DNA of 64,000 nt from a virus (IMGVR_UViG_3300006654_000661:1-64000), one strand, 5' to 3'. Positions 37,123 through 44,975 are shown, numbered from the stretch's first letter. Program-made: numbers and translations. Notes: generated by a model not told the origin, from the sequence alone.

Positions 37123-37197
37123 TTGTGTGAGGTAACGCGAGTATGGTTATATTCTATGCAAAGCTCGGTAATGAGTCAACTACTGTATTTCCCTCTT

Positions 37198-37323
37198 TCA
37201 ATTAAAAATAAATGCGAAAACCAACAACTCTAAAGAGATAATATTTATTGCTATTGATAAGTTGAGTAACCGGCCAGTTTTGCGAGACTCCCTTACAAGT
37301 TCTTCAAGCTCTTGCTCATTCAT
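37198..37323 (-). CDS. 41-residue single-TM protein downstream of Lar
   Basis: ATG at 37321-37323, overlapping the stop of the Lar-like gene, so probably translationally coupled. Charged N-terminus (MNEQELEELVRESRKTGRLL) then a hydrophobic helix (LSIAINIISLELLVFAFIF). Ends before an AT-rich stretch and the terminator. Might be a small lysis or conversion membrane peptide; no homologue recognised. Confidence 0.55.
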   Translation of the reverse strand: MNEQELEELVRESRKTGRLLNLSIAINIISLELLVFAFIFN

Positions 37324-37504
37324 CTTGATCATCCGCTCTCGCGTTCCAAGCCTTAACAATTTTCTCTTTATCTCTATGCGGTGACATTAATACAGGGCAT
37401 CCAGTACAGCCAATCATGCTTCTTAACAAACCCTGAACAATGCCCGTTTCCATTCCCGCTTCGCTGCCGCAGAATGGGCAAGGCTTTAATTTCTGCTCAC
37501 TCAT
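37316..37504 (-). CDS. Lar-like restriction alleviation protein
   Basis: 62 residues. Zinc-ribbon pattern KPCPFCGSEAG, then IGCTGCPV, and an ending with KAWNARAD, which is the Lar/restriction-alleviation signature (CPFCG...C..C...WN.R). Family members in Rac prophage modulate type I restriction. It fits with Dam and the polyvalent methylase as further DNA protection. Overlaps both neighbours by four to eight bases. Confidence 0.8.
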   Translation of the reverse strand: MSEQKLKPCPFCGSEAGMETGIVQGLLRSMIGCTGCPVLMSPHRDKEKIVKAWNARADDQDE

Positions 37505-38028
37505 GCCGCTTCATCCTCTCTCATTGCTGCGCTTACGTGACTTAATGCTGAACTGTTCCAGTCAAATAACTGCTGAAGTATCGCATTGTAGGCATCTTCT
37601 ATCTTAGCCGGAAGCTTATTGCCCTTAATACCCAGCCTACGGCAAATCTCGCTTTTACTGGTTGGTTTAAGTTCTTGCTCGCCGGTCTTGCGATTTAGAC
37701 GCATGATTGGCTTTTGAATCTCTTTGATAGCGCAATTGATTAGCTTGGCTACTGACACATCAGGTAAATCAATCTCTTTCTCTACCATTACGCCCATAAC
37801 GCCTGCTTTAACGTGAACGCGTGAGCTTCTATCATCAGCATAAAGCAACCTGGCTAAGTAGTAGGCATGGCGATTTAGCTTATTACCCGTATCAGGGTGA
37901 GCCATTGCCAGAGCCCCAGCCACCTCATTTACATCAGGAGCCGTACCACTAAACCCCATACCGTCTATTTGCTTTGACTTTGTTGTCATTCTACCTATAT
38001 CTCTGATTGGGTGTGCCATAGTTTTCAC
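37501..38028 (-). CDS. Unknown protein in the Q antiterminator position
   Basis: 175 residues, no transmembrane segment. Helical with a basic middle and a C-terminal helix-turn-helix-like part (SKSEICRRLGIKGNKLPAKI). It lies directly after ninG and before the lysis genes beyond a terminator, the slot of late antiterminator Q in lambdoid phages. That role is inferred from order only. Confidence 0.5.
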   Translation of the reverse strand: MKTMAHPIRDIGRMTTKSKQIDGMGFSGTAPDVNEVAGALAMAHPDTGNKLNRHAYYLARLLYADDRSSRVHVKAGVMGVMVEKEIDLPDVSVAKLINCAIKEIQKPIMRLNRKTGEQELKPTSKSEICRRLGIKGNKLPAKIEDAYNAILQQLFDWNSSALSHVSAAMREDEAA

Positions 38029-38042
38029 CTTTAGCGCACGGC

Positions 38043-38612
38043 TTATGCCGCTTTTTGTTTCTGCATTTCGCGAACTCGCTTGCGATAATGCACCTTTATT
38101 TCTTTAATCTGTTCTATTGTGTAGCGCTTGGGTTCGTGTGGACCTTCAAGCCACTCCACTTTCTCTAATCCGATTTTCTCAATGAGATTAATGCGGTACT
38201 TAATTAAGTTGCCCGATAGATGGTTATTGCAGGGCGCACATTGCTTATGATTATTTAGCGGTTCAAAGCGTAATTCTGGCGAGCTTCCCACACTTCGGTA
38301 GTGACCGGCATGGTACTGGCCAGTGTGAAACTTACCGCAACTGATACAAGGCTCTTCCGCATCACGCAGCCGGATATAGGCGTTGAATGCCGTTTGTGCC
38401 TCTCTAAGATGCTCGCCCTTTGTTTTAAGGCTCTCTTTCTTTGCCTTGTGGATTTTCGATTCAATCTGCCTTCCCTTCTTAGCCAGTTTGGAAACGTTAG
38501 CTGCTGCCCACTCTGCAAAGCAGTTGGTACCGCAAAAGGCTTTTAGCTGCCTTAGTAGCATTTCCTCTTGTGGGCCTTTCTTTTTGCAGTGTGAGCAACG
38601 TCTATTTTTCAC
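38043..38612 (-). CDS. ninG: NinG/Rap recombination protein
   Basis: 189 residues. The pattern of CSHCKKKGP at the start, CGTNCFAEW, then CISCGKFHTGQYHAGHYRSVGS and CAPCNNHLSGN is the NinG (Rap) zinc/HNH-like arrangement; lambda NinG resolves recombination intermediates. It fits with bet, exo and ninB in this phage. It overlaps the upstream gene by 11 bp. Confidence 0.9.
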   Translation of the reverse strand: MKNRRCSHCKKKGPQEEMLLRQLKAFCGTNCFAEWAAANVSKLAKKGRQIESKIHKAKKESLKTKGEHLREAQTAFNAYIRLRDAEEPCISCGKFHTGQYHAGHYRSVGSSPELRFEPLNNHKQCAPCNNHLSGNLIKYRINLIEKIGLEKVEWLEGPHEPKRYTIEQIKEIKVHYRKRVREMQKQKAA

Positions 38613-39030
38613 GATTGCGGCCCCTCGCTAGTGATGACCAAACGGCCGAATGGTGGCGAGGCCATAGGTTCGGTGCGCACCCTTCACACAAGCAGTCAGC
38701 ATTAAGGAAAAACTTCTTTGCGCATTCTGTTGCTGGATAGTGCTTAACCTCACCTGGTCCAATCTTTAAAACAGGTGAATCTATTTCGTGAATCATCCCT
38801 GGGTGGTAATGCTTTACCGGCTCTTCTCTCACGATGAGTTGGTCAACTTCGGAGTAGCACAGATAGTGCAATTTAATCGGCCGTTGCTGTCGCTCTACCA
38901 GCACGCCGTTAACCCTTGCCGAATTAACAATAAACTTTTCATCGCTACCTACAGGTATCGCATAACAAACCGTTCTTGTTGGTGTAATCAAACCTTTTCC
39001 TCCATGATTGCGGAGCCTGAAAACTTCCAT
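38602..39030 (-). CDS. Phage protein of unknown function between ninB and ninG
   Basis: 142 residues, with Cys residues near the end (ADCLCEGCAPN) that could bind a metal. ATG at 39030, 43 bp inside the preceding gene. No family recognised. Located in the ninR-like block of small accessory replication/recombination genes. Confidence 0.45.
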   Translation of the reverse strand: MEVFRLRNHGGKGLITPTRTVCYAIPVGSDEKFIVNSARVNGVLVERQQRPIKLHYLCYSEVDQLIVREEPVKHYHPGMIHEIDSPVLKIGPGEVKHYPATECAKKFFLNADCLCEGCAPNLWPRHHSAVWSSLARGRNREK

Positions 39031-39458
39031 TGAACGCGCAAGCCAGATTTCTCAATAATTTGCTTAGTTTCAGTGATAATCCTTTTCAGTCTTTCGTTTT
39101 CATTACTGGCTGCGGCCAACTCTCTTTGTGCTGACAAGGAGCGCTCCAATTGATTAACCAACTGACGAACTTCAGTGTTTTGTTTTGCAATATCTTTTAG
39201 AGCCTCAATCTCACGCTTAATCTTTTCCTCCCTCTCCCACCAACAAGTAATAATTGGGAAAGAATGTGAATAATTAAGGTGATGAACAAGGCCAGGGGTG
39301 CGCGTTCTTACGTCTAAGGTGTAATGCCCCTTATTTAACAGTGCGCGAACCTCATTGCGATACGCATCGCCAGCATCACGATAAGCTTTAGCGTGTCTAA
39401 TCTTCTCGTCTACCTGCTCATACTCTTCAAGCGGCATAGTTATTGTTTTTTCGCTCAC
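38988..39458 (-). CDS. Coiled-coil phage protein of the nin region
   Basis: 156 residues from a GTG at 39456-39458 that overlaps the ninB stop (GTGA) and is preceded by GGGGG at good spacing. Helical, with heptad-like Lys/Glu/Leu repeats in the last 90 residues (EIEALKDIAKQNTEVRQLVN). Unknown function. Confidence 0.5.
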   Translation of the reverse strand: MSEKTITMPLEEYEQVDEKIRHAKAYRDAGDAYRNEVRALLNKGHYTLDVRTRTPGLVHHLNYSHSFPIITCWWEREEKIKREIEALKDIAKQNTEVRQLVNQLERSLSAQRELAAASNENERLKRIITETKQIIEKSGLRVQWKFSGSAIMEEKV

Positions 39459-39889
39459 TGTCTTGCCCCCATATTCTCTTTGCATGGCCACGGCACAAAG
39501 ATACCTGCTCGCTCTCCAAATATTTTATTAATTGAATCGCTCACTACAACGCACTCACTGGAACTCATGCTTGACGTTGACTTCTTACCTGTAACAGCCT
39601 CAGTTATTGGATGAATAACCAACGCTTTAAAGGCTGAGCCGGTCCATGGAACATCAGGCTTTTTCATGGTTTCGTTAATCACGTGCCTGACATCAAAACC
39701 CATTTCATTTAGCTTTGATGCGTACCATTCAGACCAAAGGTGTAGAGAATTATTTTGTAACCGACTGCGCTGCTTCTCGTTCGTTGTTTGAATCATTAAC
39801 CACTTGTCTCGCTGCCAGTTTTCGCGCAACTCTTGAATGGCGGCGTCTAGTGACTGTTGACTGTTGATAACGCGAAATTGACCTTTCAC
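39455..39889 (-). CDS. ninB: NinB recombination protein
   Basis: 144 residues from a GTG at 39887-39889. This start is favoured because AAGGAG lies 8 bases upstream and the GTGA overlap links it to the previous small gene. Conserved NinB segments are visible: QRSRLQNNSLHLW and the DVRHVINETMKKPDVPWTG region, and KALVIHPITEAVTGKKSTSSM. NinB binds ssDNA and takes part in phage recombination (Orf function in lambda). Confidence 0.88.
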   Translation of the reverse strand: MKGQFRVINSQQSLDAAIQELRENWQRDKWLMIQTTNEKQRSRLQNNSLHLWSEWYASKLNEMGFDVRHVINETMKKPDVPWTGSAFKALVIHPITEAVTGKKSTSSMSSSECVVVSDSINKIFGERAGIFVPWPCKENMGARQ

Positions 39890-40065
39890 AATTCCAACTC
39901 CTTCCACATTTTCTCGAAGTGGTCCTTTTCAGAAAGTGCTAATGCGCTGAAGGCTTTCTTTTCCTCAGCTTTACGCGCTGCATTCATGCGACCTTTCATT
40001 TCAGGGCTTTGGCTTTCTTGCTTACCCTTTGGTGGGCGTAACCAGTTAGTGCAAGGCTGTGTCAT
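39886..40065 (-). CDS. 59-residue basic protein between dam and ninB
   Basis: ATG at 40063-40065 overlaps the dam-gene stop (ATGA), and its own stop overlaps the ninB GTG (GTGA), so three genes are coupled without gaps. Product is basic and helical: MTQPCTNWLRPPKGKQESQS, then an Ala/Lys/Glu-rich helix. Unknown function. Confidence 0.7.
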   Translation of the reverse strand: MTQPCTNWLRPPKGKQESQSPEMKGRMNAARKAEEKKAFSALALSEKDHFEKMWKELEL

Positions 40066-40586
40066 GCGGCCACCTCCAATGCGTTTACCTTCCCTTTGCT
40101 TAATAGCGTTTCGCGGGTTACAAAAGACACATAACCGGCACCTATTCGGTGTGGGTCAAATACGAAAATTGCAGAACCTTTGTTGTTACCGGATTGAGGC
40201 TTGCCATTTTTAAGGAATGCCAAGCGGCCTTCGGTAACAAACCGGATTTCGCTAGCGTACTGGGCGGCCAAGCTGAACCATTTCACTGATGGGTCGCACA
40301 TAACGAGCATTACAGTGCCACGGCCAGCGGCTTGAGCTTCAATTGCTTTAACCACCCATGGTAAAATTTTGCTGTAAGGGGGATTGCACCAAAGATAAGA
40401 AGCATATCCAGCCCCAAACATTGACCCGGCTATACCCCAGTCTTGGACTAGCGCATTTTGGTCGATGGTCCAATATTCAGCACACTTTGCTGTTTCATCT
40501 TCTGCGCAAACATCAAAGCCAAAACCAAATTCCATATCTAACGCGTTAAACACCTCTGGCGGTGTACTCCATAAATCATTAGACAT
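40062..40586 (-). CDS. Phage DNA N-6-adenine methyltransferase
   Basis: 174 residues, single-domain phage Dam (PF05869 type). The WSTPPEVFNALD start, FDVCAEDETAKC and the catalytic WCNPPYS (DPPY class) are visible. Probably methylates adenine in GATC-like sites of replicating phage DNA to evade restriction or time packaging. Overlaps the small gene downstream by 3 bp. Confidence 0.9.
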   Translation of the reverse strand: MSNDLWSTPPEVFNALDMEFGFGFDVCAEDETAKCAEYWTIDQNALVQDWGIAGSMFGAGYASYLWCNPPYSKILPWVVKAIEAQAAGRGTVMLVMCDPSVKWFSLAAQYASEIRFVTEGRLAFLKNGKPQSGNNKGSAIFVFDPHRIGAGYVSFVTRETLLSKGKVNALEVAA

Positions 40587-40840
40587 TACGCGGCACTCCT
40601 TTCACGAATAGCCATAAAGCTTTTGAAAACACTGGTGCGGCGGTACTTCTGCATGTTTTCGCATATTTCGACAAAACCCTTTTTCTTAAGCGCTTTCAAG
40701 TGGTCCATAGCGCAATTAGGGTTTACGCCAAAATGTTCACCAATGATGGTTATCGATGGAAAGTTGTCATTTTCAGCAATGAATTTATCAATGAAATTCA
40801 TGTACTCGATTTGCTTACCGGTTGGTTCGATGTTTTTCAC
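40586..40840 (-). CDS. Winged-helix DNA-binding protein, LexA N-terminal-like
   Basis: 84 residues. GKQIEYMNFIDKFIAENDNFPSITIIGEHFGVNPNCAMDHLKALKKKGFVEI resembles the LexA-type wHTH (initial helix, HTH, wing) without a peptidase domain. In the replication operon between the loader gene and dam. Probably regulates phage genes; target unknown. Confidence 0.65.
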   Translation of the reverse strand: MKNIEPTGKQIEYMNFIDKFIAENDNFPSITIIGEHFGVNPNCAMDHLKALKKKGFVEICENMQKYRRTSVFKSFMAIRERSAA

Positions 40841-41415
40841 GCGCTTTTCTCCCTAAACTTAGCTAATCCTTTTTCGAGATTTGCCAGTGAACCGGCTTGC
40901 TTCGCCTTGTGAGCCTGCAAGTCTGCGAGCCCTGCCACGTTATTCGGTAACTCTTCAAGTGGGCGCTTTTCAAATTCCAGGTAGGTAGCAACGAACTTCT
41001 TTTGCACCCATTGCAATGAGTCCAACTTCTGTTCGCACATGAACGGCCACCCACCCAAGGCAGTAACAACAGCACCGGTAATAGGATCTTTAAATTTTGG
41101 GGTCTCATATTTGCCGCATCCCCTAATGGCAGCGGTAACACGAAGCCATTGCATTTCAGCTTGGCCTTGAAGGTTTTCTAGCTTTTCCTTGTCACCTACT
41201 GTTAGGAACCTGATTATATCGGCAGGCTTAGGCGGGTACTGGCCGCGATCAGGGTCAGAAATATGTTTAGTTAGCGCACTGCAAACATCATCGATGCTGT
41301 ACGGCTTGAGGGATGCCCACCAGACTTTTACGAGCCCCGCTGAAACTTCCTTGCTGTAAATCTCGAAAGTACCAAAAATGGCCTTACTGAATCGCTCTCT
41401 CTCTGAATCAATCAC
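40837..41415 (-). CDS. Replication protein P-like helicase loader (DUF6475-like)
   Basis: 192 residues. The FGTFEIYSKEVSAGLVKVWWASLKPYSIDDVCSALTKHI and PPKPADIIRFLT segments are characteristic of phage replication loader proteins that follow the O gene and recruit DnaB. It overlaps the O gene by 8 bp and the wHTH gene by 4. The family name is from memory of this pattern and is less certain than the role. Confidence 0.7.
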   Translation of the reverse strand: MIDSERERFSKAIFGTFEIYSKEVSAGLVKVWWASLKPYSIDDVCSALTKHISDPDRGQYPPKPADIIRFLTVGDKEKLENLQGQAEMQWLRVTAAIRGCGKYETPKFKDPITGAVVTALGGWPFMCEQKLDSLQWVQKKFVATYLEFEKRPLEELPNNVAGLADLQAHKAKQAGSLANLEKGLAKFREKSA

Positions 41416-42256
41416 GATTGCTCTCCCCCTCAGCTATGAAGCTTGATAGCACTTCAATGTTATTTTGCGTTCTGCGCTCACTGAAACTAACGGCGCGATT
41501 TGCTGGCTTGTTGGGTTCAAATAATCCTTGGTAATTGTTTGCAATGCTGGTCTGAATGATTTCATCCAGGTTGTGACCTTTTGCTTGCCATGCTTCCAAT
41601 CGTTTGATTTGCATCTTTGCCGATCTCACGGTCATGGGCTTTTTATTTTCAGCGCGATTTTCTACCCAGTTAACCCACATATCGAAAGACAAGCTGCGAG
41701 GTATATCCATCGATAGAATTTCAGATTTAACACTAGGCTTTTTGTTACCCTTTTCTTTTGTATTAATTTCTTTTGTTATAGTTTCTTTCTTTTGTGGGGG
41801 TCTAATTGGTTGAGTTTTTTCAACCGATTGGTTGATTTCTTGAACCGATTGGTTGATTTCTAAGAACCGATTGGTTGATTTTTTTTGTGTGGACTTCTTA
41901 ACCGATTGGTTGATTTTCCATTCGCTGATAACTGGGTTTATGCCGGTCTTTTTACCATCTTTTCTAATGACATTTTTAGCATTCAATGAGCGAACAATTT
42001 TACTTACGTGTGCTTCACTCATGCCTGTGATTTCTGAAAGCTGTACATTGGCAATCCAGTCATCTTTTTTGTGAAATCGGAAAGTTTTAGATATGAGCGC
42101 AAACAAAATTTGATACTCGCAACCTGATAGGCTTGCGTGATTTTTTGCCAACGCGTTGGTAAGTTCGTGAGCCAACCTATCAAAGCCATTTTCTATATCT
42201 GCTTTCACAATGGGCCTATGGTCGTTTAATTTGATTACTTGTTCTGCATGCTGCAT
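41408..42256 (-). CDS. Replication initiator, phage replication protein O
   Basis: 282 residues, Phage_rep_O type. N-terminal winged-helix (NGFDRLAHELTNALAKNHAS, LSGCEYQILFALISKTFRFHKKDDW, MSEAHVSKIVRSLNAKNVI) binds the origin. The middle is an unusual low-complexity stretch containing repeated INQSV units, encoded by the origin iterons. The C-terminal part is a helical loader-binding region (FDMWVNWVENRAENKK). ATG at 42254-42256 with GAGG upstream. The gene overlap with the P-like loader mirrors lambda O-P. Confidence 0.9.
   Translation of the reverse strand: MQHAEQVIKLNDHRPIVKADIENGFDRLAHELTNALAKNHASLSGCEYQILFALISKTFRFHKKDDWIANVQLSEITGMSEAHVSKIVRSLNAKNVIRKDGKKTGINPVISEWKINQSVKKSTQKKSTNRFLEINQSVQEINQSVEKTQPIRPPQKKETITKEINTKEKGNKKPSVKSEILSMDIPRSLSFDMWVNWVENRAENKKPMTVRSAKMQIKRLEAWQAKGHNLDEIIQTSIANNYQGLFEPNKPANRAVSFSERRTQNNIEVLSSFIAEGESNRD
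41801..41916 (-). repeat. Iteron origin of replication inside the O gene
   Basis: Four exact copies of the 17-mer AACCGATTGGTTGATTT (plus-strand sense) at 41822-41838, 41843-41859, 41865-41881 and 41900-41916, and one degenerate copy at 41801-41817. Each contains the dyad AACC-GATT-GGTT. An AT-rich tract (about 41720-41800) lies beside them on the left. This matches the lambda ori plan of iterons plus AT-rich DNA inside O. Confidence 0.85.
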
Positions 42257-42830
42257 AATTACCTCGTTACTTCGTTAACAACCCCGCGTTTTGCTTTCCA
42301 CGGCATGCGGGGTTTTTTATTGCCTGTAACAATCACATTTAACTTTGTGATTGTTGTTGGTAACCCGTTGGGGCCAAGTGGGTGAACCTTGGCTGCAAGC
42401 TCAGTCTATGTGTCGCCATCTGCCGCCAATAATCGGTGTTAACCTCCGCTTGCCAGTTAACTGCCTTACCGATACCTATTTATTTATTAACCCTCACGCA
42501 GTTGGTAAAACTGGCTCTCATAGAGACTCGGGAAAGCGCCGACTACATTTGTGCAATCCGCATAACGCTTTGATGAAGATGCCTACTCCTTTGAGAATTG
42601 ATACGTTACTCAAAGTGGTTGCAGCTAGGCGAGGCACCTTCTCAAAACGTGCCGGTTACCCTCTTCCGGCGTTGCGTCATGCCAGTACCAAACTGACCTT
42701 GTTGCAACGGAGCACTTAAATTCGGTAAGTGAGCCTAGTTTGTGTGGGCTACCGCCAGTAGTGACAAACGTATCTGGCGGAATTACAAAACCCTTCTCTT
42801 CTTCAGTGGTATGAGTTACAAACGCTTCTA
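42257..42830. other. 570-bp region upstream of O without a supported protein gene
   Basis: Only frames of 30 codons or fewer on the minus strand and one improbable plus-strand frame. It contains a rightward terminator at 42281-42318, a 10-bp perfect hairpin at 42328-42355, and an inverted repeat CCGCCAG/CTGGCGG near 42752-42780. An untranslated leader or small RNA for the replication operon is possible. In lambda the cII gene sits here, but no cII-like frame was found. Confidence 0.5.
42281..42318 (+). terminator. Rightward intrinsic terminator upstream of O
   Basis: ACCCCGC pairs with GCGGGGT (42307-42313) across a 19-nt loop, followed by a six-T run on the plus strand. It would stop transcripts entering from the O side, antisense to the replication operon. 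No plus-strand gene is visible upstream. Confidence 0.65.
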
Positions 42831-42833
42831 CCC

Positions 42834-42861
42834 AAAAACCCCGCGACTAGGCAGGGTTTTC
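42834..42861 (-). terminator. Probable bidirectional terminator after the secreted protein gene
   Basis: AAACCCCGC and GCAGGGTTT pair with one mismatch around a 6-nt loop, with TTTTT on the minus side and TTTT on the plus side. It is placed just after the stop of the signal-peptide gene at 42893. Confidence 0.65.
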
Positions 42862-42892
42862 AGTTTTATTGACACGATTTATTGTCTGTGGA

Positions 42893-43228
42893 TTAGAATC
42901 GCCAGCCGACTTCATGCCTATGACGATAACCGTCAGTAATTTGATGTTGACTCAAGTTAACGTTAGCGAGTTTCGTAGCCTCACCAGCCATTACAGGCTT
43001 TGTAATGTGTTCACTTGCCTTGGTGGGCACAAAGCCAACCAAGTACGCTTCACGCTCAATTTCGAACGCTTCAGTGGGGGCAATTGCAATTTCAAGCTTT
43101 GAATCAACAAGGCTTTCAGTTTGCGCAACTATTACAATGTCGTGTTTAGGCAATTCAGCGTGAGCAGTCGAAGCAATAGCAGTAGCTAAGCCAATAGCGG
43201 CACCAATAACTAAAATTGTCTTTCTCAT
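42893..43228 (-). CDS. Small secreted (periplasmic) phage protein
   Basis: 111 residues with a clear signal peptide (MRKTILVIGAAIGLATAIAS, cleavage after TAHA). The mature part is about 87 residues, ending in a His-rich HQITDGYRHRHEVGWRF. AAGGGA precedes the ATG. The mature C-terminus is reminiscent of short outer-membrane-like proteins but this is not certain. A role in blocking superinfection or changing the envelope early in infection is possible. Confidence 0.6.
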   Translation of the reverse strand: MRKTILVIGAAIGLATAIASTAHAELPKHDIVIVAQTESLVDSKLEIAIAPTEAFEIEREAYLVGFVPTKASEHITKPVMAGEATKLANVNLSQHQITDGYRHRHEVGWRF

Positions 43229-43486
43229 TTCAGTTCCCTTTTATTGTTATTAACGAGAGCAGTATGCTTTCACCGACTTAACCCCAATTAAGGGGCTTAT
43301 TGTCTTGTCTCTCCAAGTGTCACCCGACTTTCGCCGTTATTCAGGTCACTAACCCATGTCAGAGTAAAACATCGCTCTTGTGGCTTATGCTTCGCTTATC
43401 TGAATGTCCTCGCAACATGGAAGAAATTGCTCAGGCGGTACACTCAGGGCGATTTAGCGCAACATCAAACGCTTACTGCTAAGGAA
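43229..43486. other. 258-bp gap between early genes
   Basis: No protein gene supported. It holds a weak hairpin AACCCC/GGGGCTT near 43281-43299 and short minus-strand frames of 19 codons or less. It may contain an early promoter or a small RNA. Confidence 0.35.
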
Positions 43487-43783
43487 TTACTTGTTTAATT
43501 GCTCTTTCAGTAGATAGCCTTCAAGCGCCCAAATTTTATTTCTAGCGTTATCACGCGCTATCTTTCGCCCTATTTCTGCATCAAAGTTTTCAGGGCTGGC
43601 ACAAGCTGACTCGCCAAGGACCGTGAAGCCATTTTCGAGCGTTAAAAGGCAAGTGGTAAAAGTCGTACCATCAAAAACATGGTACTGCTCTGACTTAATC
43701 TTACTTTCTATAATTTCAGGTGTGATGCGCGGTGCAGTTAATCCCTTTTCCTGAATTTCGTTTTCAATATCGTTGTCGCTCAT
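43487..43783 (-). CDS. N4 gp49/Sf6 gp66 family protein
   Basis: 98 residues from the ATG at 43781-43783, which has GAAAGGA at proper distance (another ATG lies 6 bases upstream). The string ENGFTVLGESACASPENFDA followed by EIGRKIARDNARNKIWALEGYLL is the hallmark of the Phage_gp49_66 family. These small proteins are common in podo- and siphophage early regions; function unknown. Confidence 0.85.
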   Translation of the reverse strand: MSDNDIENEIQEKGLTAPRITPEIIESKIKSEQYHVFDGTTFTTCLLTLENGFTVLGESACASPENFDAEIGRKIARDNARNKIWALEGYLLKEQLNK

Positions 43784-43871
43784 TCTCATTCCTTTCAGTT
43801 GATTTTTTATTAGCGCTCTATGGGCAAAACGCTAACAAAAAAGGCTACAAACCACATAGCCAACAGGGAAA

Positions 43872-44159
43872 CTACCAAGCACGCTTATCAGGGCGAACGT
43901 AAGGTTCGCGCTTGAAAGAAACGTCTAATACGAACGTTATGAATTTCAAAATTACAGCGCACACAAGGATTGAAATTGCCGCTATAACTATCACGCCACC
44001 AAAAAACGCTGAAACTGGCCACACTAACGCGGCGATAAACCCAAAAATTTGCAGGTCTAGGTAGTTGTGTTCTTCGCGCTTTGTTGAGTACATAAAACAA
44101 AAAATAAAAAACTCAAATACGAAAACAACAGATAAGTAATTATCAAGTAGCCATTCCAT
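43872..44159 (-). CDS. Early membrane protein with two or three TM helices
   Basis: 95 residues. Hydrophobic segments at about 8-25 (YLSVVFVFEFFIFCFMY), 38-58 (IFGFIAALVWPVSAFFGGVI) and 58-78 (VIAAISILVCAVILKFITFV), and a basic C-terminus. The ATG overlaps the stop of the preceding 25-residue gene. Early-expressed phage membrane proteins often exclude other phages; that is only a suggestion. Confidence 0.55.
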   Translation of the reverse strand: MEWLLDNYLSVVFVFEFFIFCFMYSTKREEHNYLDLQIFGFIAALVWPVSAFFGGVIVIAAISILVCAVILKFITFVLDVSFKREPYVRPDKRAW

Positions 44160-44236
44160 TACGCGGCCCTTCTAGTGGGTGTGTGAGTGGGTTTTGGTTG
44201 AGTACGCACAGGGCGTATAGGAACTACTTTGCTCAT
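44159..44236 (-). CDS. 25-residue basic Pro-rich peptide
   Basis: MSKVVPIRPVRTQPKPTHTP then TRRAA and a TAA that overlaps the next ATG (TAATG). AAAGGAG lies 7 bases upstream of the ATG. Both signals support translation, perhaps mainly to couple the membrane-protein gene. Strongly basic and proline-rich. Confidence 0.6.
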   Translation of the reverse strand: MSKVVPIRPVRTQPKPTHTPTRRAA

Positions 44237-44249
44237 GCTGCTTTCTCCT

Positions 44250-44447
44250 TTACTTATTAGGGACTTTTGAGTCCCTCAAAATCTTCTTCATAGCCATTGA
44301 TGACGGGCATATATCGGTTAATACAGATCCAAGACCTTCAAGCATTGCTCGTTGCGCTGCTTCCTCAAGACTTACGCCAAGCTCATCTGCATGCTTTTGT
44401 AGTAGTTCTAATTCGTCGTTACTGAGCTCTATTTTTTCTTCGGTCAT
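44250..44447 (-). CDS. Small acidic early protein
   Basis: 65 residues, helical and acidic at the N-terminus (MTEEKIELSNDELELLQKHA). The segment SLEEAAQRAMLEGL is reminiscent of small antitoxin-like or RHH proteins, but no strand was recognised. A 7-bp hairpin (44259-44276) covers its last codons. Confidence 0.5.
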   Translation of the reverse strand: MTEEKIELSNDELELLQKHADELGVSLEEAAQRAMLEGLGSVLTDICPSSMAMKKILRDSKVPNK

Positions 44448-44503
44448 TATTGAGGGCCTTAAAAAGTCTTAGATGAACCCTCTTTGGGTTCTTCGTTAAT
44501 GTT

Positions 44504-44692
44504 CTAAGCTGCTGTACGCTCTTTGCTTCCAAACGAAACAGACTCTTTTAGGCCACGCATGAAAATGTCACGAACAATTACCGCTTTTTGTCCGCCAGTG
44601 TTTTTCACTAGCGCCTCAAGCAATTCATTAACGTCATCATCTAAACGAACTTTCACTTCGTTCTTTTTGATTTTTCTTGGGTCTGCGTACAT
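44504..44692 (-). CDS. Ribbon-helix-helix (Arc/CopG-like) regulator
   Basis: 62 residues. EVKVRLDDDVNELLEALVKNTGGQKAVIVRDIFMRGL shows a beta strand (EVKVRL), two helices and a turn, the RHH DNA-binding fold. It follows cro in the early operon. Probably an additional early regulator, in the position of P22 arc/mnt-type or lambda early genes. Confidence 0.65.
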   Translation of the reverse strand: MYADPRKIKKNEVKVRLDDDVNELLEALVKNTGGQKAVIVRDIFMRGLKESVSFGSKERTAA

Positions 44693-44708
44693 AGCCTTTA
44701 TCTCCGTA

Positions 44709-44894
44709 TTAACTGGCTTTTTTAAGTTCTGGTTCTTCCGCTTTAAGCTTGCCGTTTGTTATCCGCTCAAGCTGATAAGCTCTAAGTAAAGGAATGTTTT
44801 CTTTCCATTGTGATATTGCTGAAGGAGCAATATTCATCGCGTTAGCAAGCTTTGTTGCACTCCCAAAGTAAGAAATAGCTTCATGCTTTTTCAC
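44709..44894 (-). CDS. Cro-like repressor
   Basis: 61 residues from a GTG at 44892-44894 with GAGG upstream. EAISYFGSATKLANAMNIAPSAISQWKENIPLLRAYQLERITNGKL is the Cro HTH pattern (phage Cro of P22/HK022 kind), with no peptidase domain. First gene of the leftward operon, divergent from the CI-like gene. Confidence 0.85.
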   Translation of the reverse strand: MKKHEAISYFGSATKLANAMNIAPSAISQWKENIPLLRAYQLERITNGKLKAEEPELKKAS

Positions 44895-44913
44895 AGCTGC
44901 AACCTCGTTATTA

Positions 44914-44975
44914 GTAAGATATCTTAAAAATAAACCTTAATATATCTTACGTCAAGTTGTTTTAAGATAACTTAA
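44914..44975. promoter_or_regulatory. Three operators in the cro-cI intergenic region
   Basis: Near-palindromes on the consensus TTAAGATATCTTAA at 44914-44927, 44937-44950 and 44962-44975, spaced 23 and 25 bp centre to centre. The leftward promoter (44927-44955) has the middle operator between its boxes. The same operator type recurs at 46237-46250 and 46271-46284. Binding by CI and Cro is inferred. Confidence 0.85.
44927..44955 (-). promoter_or_regulatory. Leftward early promoter (PR equivalent)
   Basis: Minus strand: TTGACG (44950-44955), a 17-bp spacer and TATTTT (44927-44932), about 35 bp before the cro GTG. Operator 2 lies in the spacer and operator 1 begins at the -10. Confidence 0.75.

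Noticed and set aside
42351-42719. 122-codon plus-strand frame upstream of O
   Set aside because: Composition and residue order look random, it runs against the operon, and no ribosome binding site precedes it.
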